From Aldehydirespirator sp965220485 (lineage in GTDB: Bacteria > Actinomycetota > Acidimicrobiia > Acidimicrobiales > Aldehydirespiratoraceae): a DNA stretch of 64,000 bases. The stretch is from positions 2,666,001 to 2,730,000 of the forward strand of contig OZ244832.1 in the NCBI GenBank assembly GCA_965220485.1. The letters run 5' to 3'. Below are positions 41,858 through 52,711 of this stretch, piece after piece (position 1 is the first letter of the stretch; every line of letters begins with the position of its first letter). A program made the translations under genes and the position numbers. The notes under the pieces were generated by a model. That model worked only from the letters and a program-made list of their open reading frames with translations. It was not told the DNA's origin and did no database searches.

Positions 41858-44800
41858 CTATGGGTCGTTGTCGTTGGCGGTGACGGTCGCGGAGCCGGGG
41901 GTGCCGGTCGTGTAGCGGGTGCTGGTGGTGATGCTGGCGGTGATGGTGCTGTCGTCCTCTGCGAGCGTGTCCTCGACGGTTGCGACCTCGAGTGTGGCGC
42001 TGGTCTCGCCGGCGCGGATGGTGACCGATGTGGGTCCCTCGTCGTCGGAGGTGACCATGTCGCCGGTCTCGGCGACGTTCAGGTCGATGGTCAGCCGCCC
42101 TGTTGTCGGGCCGGTGCGGCGGATGGTGAATCGGGCGAAGGCGCCCTCGGTGACCGCCGATGTCTCCGGCTGGATGGTGATGGTGGGCGGGCCGCTGAGT
42201 GAGTCGTTGTCGCGGATGGTGAACCGTGCGGTATTGCGGGATCCGATGGCGAGGCCGCCGCCGTCGGTGATGATGGCCGTGACGGTGCTGTAGTCCTCTG
42301 CGAGCGTGTCGTCGACGGTGGGCAACTCGAACGTGGCGCCCATTTCCCCTGTGGGATCGTGAACGATGTCGGTCCTTCGCGACTCGGGTCGATCATGTCG
42401 CCGGTCTCGCTGACGGTGAGCTCGATGGTCAGCGGCGATGTCGTGGGGCCGCTGCGGTGGACGGTGATCCCAGCAGTTCTTCCCTCGGTCCACGATAGGA
42501 ATGGAGCCGATCGGATGGTGACCGTGGGCGTGCGGTCATCATCGCTGGCGGTGATGCTCGCGGAGGCGGGTGTGCCGGTCGTGTAGCGGGTGATGCTGGC
42601 GGTGATGGTGCTGTCGTCCTCTGCGAGCGTGTCCTCGACGGTGGGCACATCGAGAGTGGCGCTGGTCTCGCGGGCGCGGATCGTGACAAGTGTGGGTCCT
42701 TCGTTGTCGGGGGCGATCATGTCGCCGGTCTCGGTGATGGTCAACTCGACGGTCAGGTCCGCGGCCGTCGATCCGGCGCGGCTGACGATGAACCGGGCCG
42801 GACGGGACTCGCTCGATGAGAAGTGCGGCTGGACGGCGACTGTGGGCGGGGCGTCATTGTCGTGGACCGGGACACGCGCCGAGCCCGGCGTGCCGACCGT
42901 GTAGGCGGCACCGGCGACGATATCGACAGTGACGACGCTGGCGTCCTCCTCGACGCCGTCGTCGTCGGTGGAGACCTCGAAGGTGGCATGGGCCCCACCG
43001 GCGGGGATCGTCACCGATGTCGGCGCCGTGCCCGACAGCACATCACCGGTCTCGCTGACGCTCAGCGCCACCGTGAGCGGCCGGCCCCGCGGGCCGGCGC
43101 GGCTGACCGTGAAGCTCAGCGCCCCGCCTTCGATCGTGTCCCACGTTCCCTGCAGGATTTCGACTTCGGGCAGCCTGCTGGTGTCGTTGTCCCGGACGGG
43201 GATGCTCGCTGAGCCGGGCGTGCTGATCTCATAGTCGGCGCCGCCGACCACGCGGGCCGTGACGGTGCTGTCGTCCTCGTCGAGGTCGTCATCGTCGGTG
43301 GCGACGTCGAAGCTGGCGCTGGTCTCACCGGCGGGGATCGTCATCGATGTCGGCACCGTGCCCGATATCGCGTCACCGGTCTCGGTGACTTCCAACGCGA
43401 CGGTCAGCGCCGACGACGTGGCGCCGCTGCGACTGACCGTGAAGGTCGCCGGACGGCCCTCTCGCCACCCGAACCGCGGCGTCGGATTGGACGAAATAGT
43501 CACCCGGGGTGCGGTGTTCTCGTTGTCGTGGACGGTGACGCTCGCGGACGCGTCGGGGTGGGACGGGTGGACCGCAGAGAAATGGCCGTTCACACTGGCG
43601 ATGGCGGCCGTGACGACGCTGTCGGCCTCGGTGTCGCCGTCGTCGACGGTCGGCACCTCCAAGGCGGCGCTGGTGTCGCCCGCGGGGATGGTCACCGACA
43701 CCAGCGGCACCGGCGAGGCCATATCGCCGGTCTCGCTGACAAGCAACTGAACGGCCACCGGTTCTCTGGCGGGGCCCGTTCGGGAGAAGACCGTGAAGCC
43801 GGCGGCGGTGCCCTCACTGACCGTCGGCGCAACCGGACGAACGCCGATCGCGGGGTAATCATCGTCGTAGACGACGACCGACGCGGAGCCCGGCGAGCCG
43901 ACGCTGTGCCCGGCTCCGCTCGCGACAGCCACCGTGACGGTACTGAGCCACTCGTCGACTTCGTCGTTGCGGATGCCCAGTGTGAGCGTGGCGCTGTTGG
44001 CGCCTGCGGGGATCGTGGCCGAGAAAGACCCCTTCAGCGTCGAGTTCAGCATGTCGCCGGTCTCAGCGATCGTCAACGCGAAGATGAGCGGCGCCGTCGT
44101 CGCCCCCGTGTGGATCACCGTGAACCTAAGAAAGGCAGAATAGCCCTCCTGCGCCCACGGCTGCACTGGCCAGATAGCGACCGTGGGCGGCGTGCCGTCG
44201 TTGTCGTAGACGGCGACGCTCTCGGAATCGGACGGCGAGAAGTAGCCGGTCCCGCCGGCCAACTCGACGGTGACGACACTGTCGTCCTCGGCGACGCTGT
44301 CGTCTGACGTCGCCACCGCGAACGTCGCCCCCCGGTCGCCCGCAGCGATCGTCACCGACCTGGAGCCACTCGCGGCGACCATGTCGCCGGTCTCGGCAAC
44401 CCGCACATTCACCGTCAAAGGCACCGTCACCAGGTCGCCAAAGCCGCGGGAGACCTCGAAGATCAGCGAAGCGCCCTCCGTCACCGGCAGCGTCGACCGG
44501 CCCCACAGATAAACGGACGGCGGTGGCGCCTCATCGTCGTCGGTCTCGGTGACGCTCGCCGTGCCAGGTGAGACGACGCCATAGCCGGTCCCGCCGGTGA
44601 CACTCGCCGTGCCGGGCGCCCCGGTGCCATGGCCGGTCCCGCCGGTGACGCTGACGGTGATGGTGCTGTCGCTCTCGTCGACGCTGTCGTCCACAGTGGC
44701 GACGCTGAACGAGACGCTGCTGTCGCCCGCGGGGATCGTGACCGACCGCGGCCCCTCCCCGGTTGGCGCGACCATGTCGCCGCCGGCCTCGGACACAGTC

Positions 44801-46443
44801 ACATCAACCACATCAACCGTCAGCGGCGAGGCCGCGGAACCGGTCCGGCTGAGCGCGAAGAACGTCGATTCACCCTCGGTGATCGCAGACCCTGCGGCGG
44901 CGACCGCCACGAGCGGGAGGTCGTCGTCGCGCACCGTCACGCTGACCGCGCCGGGGGACACGACCCCATAACCCGCCCCGCTGCCGACGATGACGGTGAC
45001 GACACTGTCGCCCTCGACGTCTCCGTCGTCCACGGTGGCCACCTCGAAGACGGCGCTGCTCGCGCCGACTGGGATCGTCACAGACTTCGGTCCCCCCTCG
45101 CCCGGCGCGACCACGTCGCCCGTCTCGGCGACACTGACACCGACGGTCAAAGCCGAGCCGGTCGCGCCGGTGCGGCTGACCGCGAACACCGCAGACGCGC
45201 CCTCGGCGATCGGCGCGGCCGGCCCCGCAACCGCGACCCGCGTCGGTGTCGCCGACACCGAACCGGACACGCCGCCCGCAGTCCACGCCCGCCCCCCGGA
45301 CCACGCCAGGGCCCGATGCTCCAGGCCCAACCCCACATCTGTGTCCTCGCCGCGGCGGTGATCGCCCCTCGTCAAGCCCACCACCGCGTACTCGTAGCCG
45401 TGCACATCAGCAGACGCAGGAAGCGGGTACAGCTTCTGGTCCGGCTGCTGCAGGCCGAACAGCTCCCAACCCGCAGGACCCACCGGCGAGCCGCTCAGCG
45501 GATCGCGGGCCAACAACTCGCGCCGGGCCACCCCAAGAAAGGCAGCATTGAAAGCCGGCGGCGTCACCGTCGAGGGCCTCCAGCGGAGCTGCCAACGGCC
45601 GGCGAGCGCGCTCGGCTCCAACCTCAACCCCGACACCGCCAGCGGGTGATAGATCGCGTGCAGGTCATCCAGGTCGCGGTCAGTGACCGCATCGTCGGAG
45701 CGACAACCCGCCGGATCCGGCGTACCGTCGGGCGTGTCGCCCGCGAGTTGTCCATGGCTCATCGCCGAAGGCTGCACCACGCCGGCACCGTCCACCACTC
45801 GCCAACACCCCTCGAAATAGTCCGCCAACCCCAAGAAATGCCCCAACTCGTGACGCACCAACCGCGCCAATTCCGCTTCGATCGCGGCATGATCGCGCCC
45901 CTCACCCACCACAATATTCATCGTGTTCCGCGTGATCCTCGGCGGATCGCCCGACTTGTCTGTGTCCGCGACGGCGGGTGTTCCGCCGCCCGAGCAACTC
46001 GTGGCGATGTTGGCGTGGCAGGCGTGCCGGTCGTCGATCACCCGGACGAAGCCCGTGTCAGTGCCAGGAGTGCCGGCCGGGCAGTTGGGATTCGCCGTGT
46101 CGAAGGCGAACGGGGCGTAGCCGAGACCTCGGCGCAGGGTCGGGTCGGGATTGGCGTGGTCGGGCGCGAGCAGGTCGTTCCAGTCGCTGGTCGCGGTAGC
46201 GACAGCCGGCACCAGCAGGCCGTCGCGAACGCCGCCCTGCACGCAGACGGTGATCGCGTCGCCGACGAGCAGCGACGGGTGCACCGCCACCAGCCTGTCG
46301 CAGGACAGGCCGTGGCGGACCCGGGAGGTGCCGGGCACCTGCCCATACGGCCGCCACAGACCGCTGGTGAAGTCCACCAGGGTGGTGCCGTCGTCGCTGC
46401 ACCGCGGCCCCCCGTGCCGGGCGGCTGCCGGGCGGCTCGGCAC
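41858..46443 (-). CDS. Very large secreted metzincin-type metalloprotease with ten Calx-beta domains; one frameshift
   Basis: The start is GTG 46443, directly after the TGA of the upstream gene and in the same frame. Residues 180-215 hold RHELGHFLGLADYFEGC (H-E-x-x-H-x-x-G-x-x-D, with Asp as third ligand as in snapalysin), with a downstream SAMSH as a possible Met-turn. From about residue 390 there are ten Calx-beta domains, each with 'xxETGDxxxP...TIPAG...V-DDxxxExDSTVT' and ending 'V-x-D-N-D'. Near 42346 one base appears missing (PQG then a shifted frame); correcting it restores the last domain and an end at 41858. No signal peptide of its own, which supports a former fusion with the upstream lipoprotein. 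Calx-beta arrays are adhesive and may bind calcium. Confidence 0.75.
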
Positions 46444-48164
46444 TCATCTAGGGGATAAAGGGGGCGGTAGCTCGTTTCTGGGGTCGCCCTCGGGGAACGG
46501 GGTGGTGCGGATGTTGGCGAGGAAAAGATCCCAGAACGCGTTCTCCGCTTCGGTGAACGGCACTCCATACCGGGGTAAGTCCGAGCCGTGTTCATCGCGT
46601 AGGTTCACTACGCGCCCGATGGGCGGGGATGCTTCTTCGCCGGCGGGCCACCTGATGTTGAACTTGGTCCAGCGTGAGCCTTCGGGGGGTTCGGTGAACG
46701 TGTGGTAGGCGTCGTCGGCTTCTAGGATGCTCGCGTACCCGATACGGGCTCCCTCGGGATCTCGACGAACAGGCGGCCGTTGACGGTGTAGGTTCGGCCG
46801 GGTTCGAGGTAGTCGCCTCTGTACCAGTCGCCGGCGGTGGGTGCGGCTTCGATGATCTCGATGGTGGCGGTTTTGGTGGTGGTGTCTCCGGTGGCGTCGG
46901 TGGCTTCGATGGTGAGGGTCCTGGGCCCGGCTTCGACGACGCTGGTCTCGTGGCTGGGGAGGTCCATCAGGTCGAGGCCCGCTCGCGCGCATGTGACTTC
47001 GGTGGCGCCGTGGGCGCCTGTGTGCTCGGTTCCGGCCACGGTGAGGGTGTAGGGGGCCTTGCCGCCCGTGATGCGCCATTGCAGCGGCACCGTCTCTACG
47101 CCGGTGCGCTGGTAGACATCCTCGTAGAGCCCGGTGTCGAGGTTGGCGCGCATCGTGGCCTCTCGTCTGCCTTCGTCGGCGAGGCAGTAGCCGGGCACGC
47201 TGACTTCCAGGGTGAGGTCGGTGTCGGGCGCCGCGGGTGGGGTGACGCCGATGGCGGCGGGTCGGCTCTGCCAGCCCGTTGAGGTGCGCGCCGTGACCCG
47301 GAACACGTACTCGGTGCCGGCGGTGAGGCCCTCGACGGTCTGGCTGCGCCGCCCCGGCGCCAGCTCCAGGCGGCCCAGGAACTCATTGGAGCCCCGCAGC
47401 CGCCACTGCAGCACGTAGCCGACCGGGGACCAGCCCGCGGGGCCGTCCCAGCTCAGGGTCACCGCGTCGTGGGCCACCGCCGCGCCGGTGAGGTCGCGCA
47501 CCGGCGGTGCCAGCGTCTCAAACCCCGCCACCGCGAACTCCCCCTCGGCGCCGTCGTCGTCAAGCGCGGTGACCCGCAGCCGGTAGCGGGTCCCCGCAAC
47601 GAGCCCGCCGATGGTGTGGGTCCGCACCGACGCATCCACATCCACGCTCTGCAACACCAGCTCCTCGCCGTCGCGCACGGGGCGCTCGCGCCAGCGCAAC
47701 CGGAACCCGGCCGCATCCGGCGCGAACGACTCCACCCAGCGCACCGTCAACGACTCGATCCCCGCCGACACCAGCACCAGCACCCCGTCGCCACCATCGT
47801 CGGAGTCGGCAGCGGCCACCACCATCTCATCGGCCGGCACCACATTCGCCTCAGCCACCGCGAACACCCCGCCACCACCCGACGACCCGCCACGCGCCCC
47901 GCCCACAGGCACCTCATCCGCCGACGTCCTGTCCTCGGGCACCGCGCCGGGAACCGCCCCCACAGGCATCTCGCCGGCCGAAACAACCGGCTCCTCAACC
48001 TCGCCCGACGGCGCCCCGCCGTCGCCTGCGCCACCAGATGAGGTCACCACCACAGAACCCGACGGCGCCGAAGCGCACCCCACCGCCACCAGCACAACCA
48101 GCCACAAGACCCGCCACACCACCGCACGCCCCGTAGCGCCGACACGACAAGCCGCCGCCCGCAC
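46444..48164 (-). CDS. Lipoprotein with two Fn3 domains; frameshift near the C-terminus
   Basis: I chose GTG 48164, giving a 28-residue lipoprotein signal ending VLVAVGC (lipobox Cys). After a Gly/Ser-rich linker come two fibronectin type III domains (about 165-255 and 258-345: 'SLTVRWVESFAPDAAGFRLRWRE' type strands) and a C-terminal beta region. The frame shifts near 46758: a missing C in a C-run changes the expected VEIPEGARIGYASILE into a short wrong end (stop near 46722). The corrected frame runs to TGA at 46446-46444, which directly abuts the next gene's GTG in frame. Confidence 0.7.
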
Positions 48165-48575
48165 ACCGGGGTGACGGGACCGAAGTCCATGTCGCTGTAT
48201 CGACACGGCGCAAACCTCCGCTACAGACAATACAAACAACACAAGAAATCGGAGTTCCGGGTGGACCACCGTTCGACCCACAACAGCGTCCAGTCCCGAT
48301 TCAGGGTGTTGGCCGGGCACCCGGCATCTGAAAGAACGCCGCTAGCGACATTCCCGTCTTGACGATTGCGTGGATTTGCTCATGCGCCTCCTGTGGCAGG
48401 CGGGTGTGACAGTCATGATGTGGAGGTCAGCGGTCGGGGCTCGGATCTGACCCAGGGTGTGACGGGCCTTGTGCCTTTCCGATGATCTGTCGGTCCGGTG
48501 TCCCGGCTGTTGACGCGCACCGACCGGTCGGGCGCCCGCAGCCGTCCCGGCGCTGGTCCAGGGTAAGGTCGAGGC
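48165..48575. other. Promoter region between divergent Fn3 lipoprotein and VWA genes
   Basis: 411 bp, with somewhat lower GC around 48190-48300 than its neighbours. It should hold both promoters. No repeat, RNA gene or operator dyad is evident. Confidence 0.5.
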
Positions 48576-50648
48576 ATGGCTCTGCGCAAGCGCTGGCGCC
48601 GCCGTCCGCGGGTGCAGCCCGAGCCGGCCCGCTTCGCCTACTCGCGCTGGGACGGCACCCAGGCCGGCTTCGACCTCGACGCCGACCACATCTTCGACGA
48701 GCTCGCCGACGACCTGCTCTACCACGGCGACCTCGCCAGCGCCCTTCGCCGCCTCATGGCCGAAGGCTTCCGCGACCGCTCGGGACGCAGTGTCCAAGGC
48801 CTCCGCGACATGCTCGAACGTCTCAGGGAGCGGCGCCGCGAGCTGCTGGACTCCCACGACCTCGGCGGGGTCTACGACGACATCGCCGAGGCCCTGCGCG
48901 ATGTGATCCGCACCGAGCGCCGAGCCCTCTCCGACCTTGGTGCAGCCGCGGCCCAGGCCCGAGCCGAAGGCGACGAGCGCCGGGGCGACCTGACCGCCCA
49001 GACCGCGGCCACCAAGAACGCCCAACTCGACATGATGCCCCCCGACCTCGCCGGCCAGTTCAAGGCCCTCGACAACTACGACTTCGAGAGCGACGAAGCC
49101 CGCCAGCAGTTCGCCGAGCTGGCCGAGCGCCTCCGTGAGCAGCTCATGCAGCAGTTCCTCGATCGCATGGCGGGCGCGGTCGGCGACGCCACCGACAGCG
49201 GCGCGGCGTCCGAGGAGATGCAGCGCCTCAAGGACATGCTGGCCGAACTCAACGCCATGCTGGCTCAGCGAGCCCGCGGTACCGAGCCCGACTTCGAGGG
49301 GTTCATGCAGCGCTACGGCGACTTCTTCCCCGAAAACCCCGAGACCCTCGACGAGCTGCTGGAGGTGATGGCCCGCCGCATGGCCGCGGCCCAGGCCCTG
49401 CTCAACTCGATGACGCCGGGCCAGCGCGATCAGCTCCAGCAGCTGTCCGACCAGTTGCTGGCCGACATGGACCTCAACTGGCAGGTCAACGAGCTGGCCC
49501 GCCACCTCCGCAACGAGTTCGGTGACCTGGGCTGGGACCGGCGCTACGAGTTCGGCGGCGTCGACCCCCTCGACTTCAACCACGCCACCGACATGCTGGC
49601 CGAGCTGGGCGACATCGACCAGCTCGAGAACCTGCTGCGGGGCTCGGCCAGCCCCGGTGCCCTGGCCGAGGCCGACACCGAGGCCGTCCGCAGGCTGCTG
49701 GGCGATGACGCCGCCGAGAGCCTCGAGCGAATGGCCGAAGTGGCCCGCATGCTGGAGGAGGCCGGCCTCATCGAGAACCGCGAGGGGCGCTTCGACCTGA
49801 CTCCCCGGGCCATCCGGAAGATCGGCCAGGGCGCTCTGCGCGACCTGTTCGCCCGGCTCGACGCGGACAAGCTCGGCCGCCACGCCGTCCACCGGGCCGG
49901 CCTGGGCCACGAGCGAGAGCCCGACACCAAGCCCTATGAGTACGGCGACCCGTTCAACGTGCACATCGGTCGCACCATCCGCAACGCCGTCACCCGCACG
50001 AGCGGCGGTGTGCCCGTGCAGCTCCACCCCGACGACTTCGAAGTGGAGCGGACCGAGCAGCAGGTCCGCTCGGCCACCGTGCTGATGCTGGACCTGTCGC
50101 TGTCGATGCCGATGCGCAACAACTTCCTGCCAGCCAAGAAGGTGGCCATGGCGCTGCACTCGCTGATCTCCAGCCAGTACCCCCGCGACTATCTGGGGCT
50201 GGTGTCGTTCAGCGAGGTGGCCCGGGAGTTCCGTCCCGAGAAGCTGCCCGAGGTGTCGTGGGACTACGTCTACGGCACCAACATGCAGCACGGCTTCATG
50301 CTCGCCCGCCGCATGCTCAACCGCCAGACCGGCACCAAGCAGATCATCATGATCACCGACGGCGAGCCCACTGCGCACATCACGCCGTCGGGCCGGCCCT
50401 TCTTCAGCTACCCGCCCACCCGCGAGACCGTCGATCTCACCCTGGCCGAGGTGGCCAGGTGCACCCGCGACGGCATCCGCATCAACACGTTCATGCTGGA
50501 CGCCACGTCGTACCTGACGAACTTCGTGGAGCGCATCACCGAGCTGAACGGCGGGAGAGCCTTCTTCACCACCAACCAAGACCTCGGCGACTACGTGCTG
50601 GTGGACTTCGTGGAGCACAAGCGGAGCCTGGTCCGGGCCCGCCGCTAG
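48576..50648 (+). CDS. VWA-domain protein, partner of the MoxR-type ATPase
   Basis: 690 residues. A long helical, charged N-terminal region (about 1-470, e.g. MLERLRERRRELLDSHDLGG) is followed by a VWA domain near 495-680. The metal site is LMLDLSLSMPMRNNF (D-x-S-x-S) with MITDGEPTAHI (D near 600). VWA proteins of this build work with MoxR/ChlI-like AAA+ ATPases as metal-insertion or assembly chaperones; such an ATPase is at 55-56.4 kb, 4.3 kb away. No membrane helix, so cytoplasmic. Confidence 0.85.
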   Translation: MALRKRWRRRPRVQPEPARFAYSRWDGTQAGFDLDADHIFDELADDLLYHGDLASALRRLMAEGFRDRSGRSVQGLRDMLERLRERRRELLDSHDLGGVYDDIAEALRDVIRTERRALSDLGAAAAQARAEGDERRGDLTAQTAATKNAQLDMMPPDLAGQFKALDNYDFESDEARQQFAELAERLREQLMQQFLDRMAGAVGDATDSGAASEEMQRLKDMLAELNAMLAQRARGTEPDFEGFMQRYGDFFPENPETLDELLEVMARRMAAAQALLNSMTPGQRDQLQQLSDQLLADMDLNWQVNELARHLRNEFGDLGWDRRYEFGGVDPLDFNHATDMLAELGDIDQLENLLRGSASPGALAEADTEAVRRLLGDDAAESLERMAEVARMLEEAGLIENREGRFDLTPRAIRKIGQGALRDLFARLDADKLGRHAVHRAGLGHEREPDTKPYEYGDPFNVHIGRTIRNAVTRTSGGVPVQLHPDDFEVERTEQQVRSATVLMLDLSLSMPMRNNFLPAKKVAMALHSLISSQYPRDYLGLVSFSEVAREFRPEKLPEVSWDYVYGTNMQHGFMLARRMLNRQTGTKQIIMITDGEPTAHITPSGRPFFSYPPTRETVDLTLAEVARCTRDGIRINTFMLDATSYLTNFVERITELNGGRAFFTTNQDLGDYVLVDFVEHKRSLVRARR

Positions 50649-50671
50649 CGACCGGGGGGCCGAGGCGCGGG

Positions 50672-52378
50672 CTACGTCGGGGGCGGGGGCTCGATAACGG
50701 GCAGGCCAGCGGCCGCCCAGCCCGCGACGCCGCCCTCCAAGTCGGCTGCTCGCGCGAAGCCCAGCCGCGTCAGGGAGGCGGCGGCGAAGCTCGACGTGTA
50801 ACCCTCGTTGCACACCGTCACCACGGGCTGGTCCAGCGACTGCACCGCGGGGTGCGAGTGGCCTGAGGTGAGATCGCAGCGCCACTCCAGGACCAGCAGC
50901 GGGATGCTGATCGAGCCGGGGATCATTCCGGTGCGCTCACGGTCGTCGCGGTCCCGGATGTCGATCACCAGCAGCCGATCGTCTGGGCCGGGCTCCAGGG
51001 CCGCGGCAAGCTCTGCCGGGGTGAATCGCCGGAGTCCGCTACGAGCCTCAGCCAGCAGCTCACTCACCGTGGTGCGGCGACGATCGACCTGGCCGATACC
51101 ACCACCGACCAGGGCAGTGCCCGCGCCGACCCGATCAGCATCGGCCCGATCGGAACCCTCGGCTCGTGCGGCATCGACAAGTCGGTACCAATCGTCCTCC
51201 CCCACCGCGCTGCGGTGGCGCTCGCCGTGCAGTTCCAGTTCCTGTCGCAGGTGCTCGGGCGTCCAGTCCTCGTCGAGCGCCCGGATCATTAGGTCGGCCT
51301 GCGAAGGCGGGGCCAGGCCGTCCACCGGCTGGTCGCGATCGAGGTTGGTGGGGAAGGCGTAGCCCTCGGCGCAGGCGGCCACCACGTTGGCCGCGGCGGC
51401 CCGGTCGAGGCTGGAGGCCAGCCGGGACCGCAGCGACGGATACACGGCGTTGACCATGCGAGCGCGGTCCACGGACTCGGTGGCCCGGCCGAACGCGGAG
51501 GAGATCTGCAGCAGGTTGGCGATGCGATGCACGTCGGTGGTGCGGTTGTGGCCCGCGGCGTGGAACATGGCCGGGCTGAAGAACACCGCGTCGCCAGTGC
51601 GCAACGGCAGCTGCACCCGATGCTGGGAGAAGTACTCGATGAACTCGGGTCGGCGCCACGCCAGATAGCCCAGCTCGTACTTGTGGGAGTGGGGCAGGTA
51701 CATGGTGGGGCCGGTCTCGGTGCCCATGTCGCAGTGGGCGATGGCGCCCTGCAGGGTGAGCACCGGCGACAGCAGGTGGGCGCGGAGGGGAAACTGCTCG
51801 GCTTCGTCGTCGGTGAGGAAACCCATGTGGTAGTCGCGGTGGGGGTGCTGGGCCTCCCCGCCGGGATTGACCACGTTCACCTGCTCGGTCAGCTGGTAGC
51901 GGGGGCCTAGCCAGGCCTCGCAGGCCACCGCGACCGCGTCGGAGCGGTGGTAGTCGATGAAGGCGTCAGGGTCGGCCACGGCCAGCTTCTCCAGCGCGTT
52001 CCACACCCGGTCGTTGGCGCCCGGCTTGGCGAAGTGGTCGCCGGCGAGCCCGCCCTGGGCATGCTGGGCCGCGATCAGGTCCCAGAACACCGCCGACGCC
52101 CGATCCACCGCGTCGGACGGCACGGCCCCTTCGAGCAGGACGATGCCGGGGCCGTCGACGAGGGCTCTCGTGAGTTCGGCCCGCAGCTCGGCCCGATGCT
52201 CGGTGTCGCCGGTGGGGCCATGGGCCAGCGCGGTGGCGTCGTAGGTTGGGACGCCCTGCGTGATTCGCGCGGCCAGCGGATAGTCGGCCAGCTCGGTGGG
52301 CTGTTCGACCAGCGCCGCGAACGCGTCCAAGTCGCAGTCGTGCCGCGACGGGAAGGCTGCGTTGCGGCGGGAGGTCAC
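50672..52378 (-). CDS. Phytanoyl-CoA dioxygenase-like protein fused to a C-terminal rhodanese domain
   Basis: 568 residues. The PhyH-type Fe(II)/2-oxoglutarate oxygenase part has HPHRDYHMGF (H-x-D iron ligands) near 180, MYLPHSHKYELGYLAW, and DAVFFSPAMFHAAGHNRT with the distal His near 275. A linker region is followed by a rhodanese domain from about 440 (LLVIDIRDRDDRERTGMIPG) with active-site Cys in VVTVCNEGYTSSFAA. The predicted reaction is hydroxylation of an unknown substrate; the rhodanese may deliver or accept sulfur, which is unusual in this pairing. A leader repeat begins 45 bp upstream. Confidence 0.82.
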   Translation of the reverse strand: MTSRRNAAFPSRHDCDLDAFAALVEQPTELADYPLAARITQGVPTYDATALAHGPTGDTEHRAELRAELTRALVDGPGIVLLEGAVPSDAVDRASAVFWDLIAAQHAQGGLAGDHFAKPGANDRVWNALEKLAVADPDAFIDYHRSDAVAVACEAWLGPRYQLTEQVNVVNPGGEAQHPHRDYHMGFLTDDEAEQFPLRAHLLSPVLTLQGAIAHCDMGTETGPTMYLPHSHKYELGYLAWRRPEFIEYFSQHRVQLPLRTGDAVFFSPAMFHAAGHNRTTDVHRIANLLQISSAFGRATESVDRARMVNAVYPSLRSRLASSLDRAAAANVVAACAEGYAFPTNLDRDQPVDGLAPPSQADLMIRALDEDWTPEHLRQELELHGERHRSAVGEDDWYRLVDAARAEGSDRADADRVGAGTALVGGGIGQVDRRRTTVSELLAEARSGLRRFTPAELAAALEPGPDDRLLVIDIRDRDDRERTGMIPGSISIPLLVLEWRCDLTSGHSHPAVQSLDQPVVTVCNEGYTSSFAAASLTRLGFARAADLEGGVAGWAAAGLPVIEPPPPT

Positions 52379-52423
52379 CGCCCTTGATGGTACGCGACAG
52401 CGGGCCGCGATCGGTAGTCCACC

Positions 52424-52545
52424 GAAGCCGAGCGGATAGGCGGCAGTTCACGAGAACATTAGAGAGGCACCGAGCGAGGCCGTGGCCCGAGCGGCCCGTG
52501 AGCGCAGCGAACAAGAGCGAGAAGCAACACGCTGCACCGCGAGGC
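52424..52545 (-). repeat. Dispersed leader repeat, copy F
   Basis: A single-core copy with all blocks (GCCGAGCGGATAGGCG, GAGCGAGGCCGTGGCC, the GAGCGGCCCG core, distal CCGCGAGGCG). It sits between the divergent PhyH-rhodanese and MaoC genes. Confidence 0.85.
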
Positions 52546-52711
52546 GTCGGCACCCATCGGGGATCTCATGGGGCCGCATTCCGCAAACGAGACCCCCGCC
52601 AGGAGATAACGAGACCCCCCGCCAGGAGATGCAGGTGCGAGACACGGGGACGGACCTTGCCGCCTGGCGTTAGCGTGGGCCAACGACCACTGGACGACGC
52701 ATGGAGGTGTC

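Noticed and set aside
44629..46458. 609-codon plus-strand frame
   Set aside because: Antisense to the metzincin/Calx-beta gene. The composition is typical of a high-GC shadow frame without motifs.
48342..50885. 847-codon minus-strand frame
   Set aside because: Antisense to the VWA gene; no domains.
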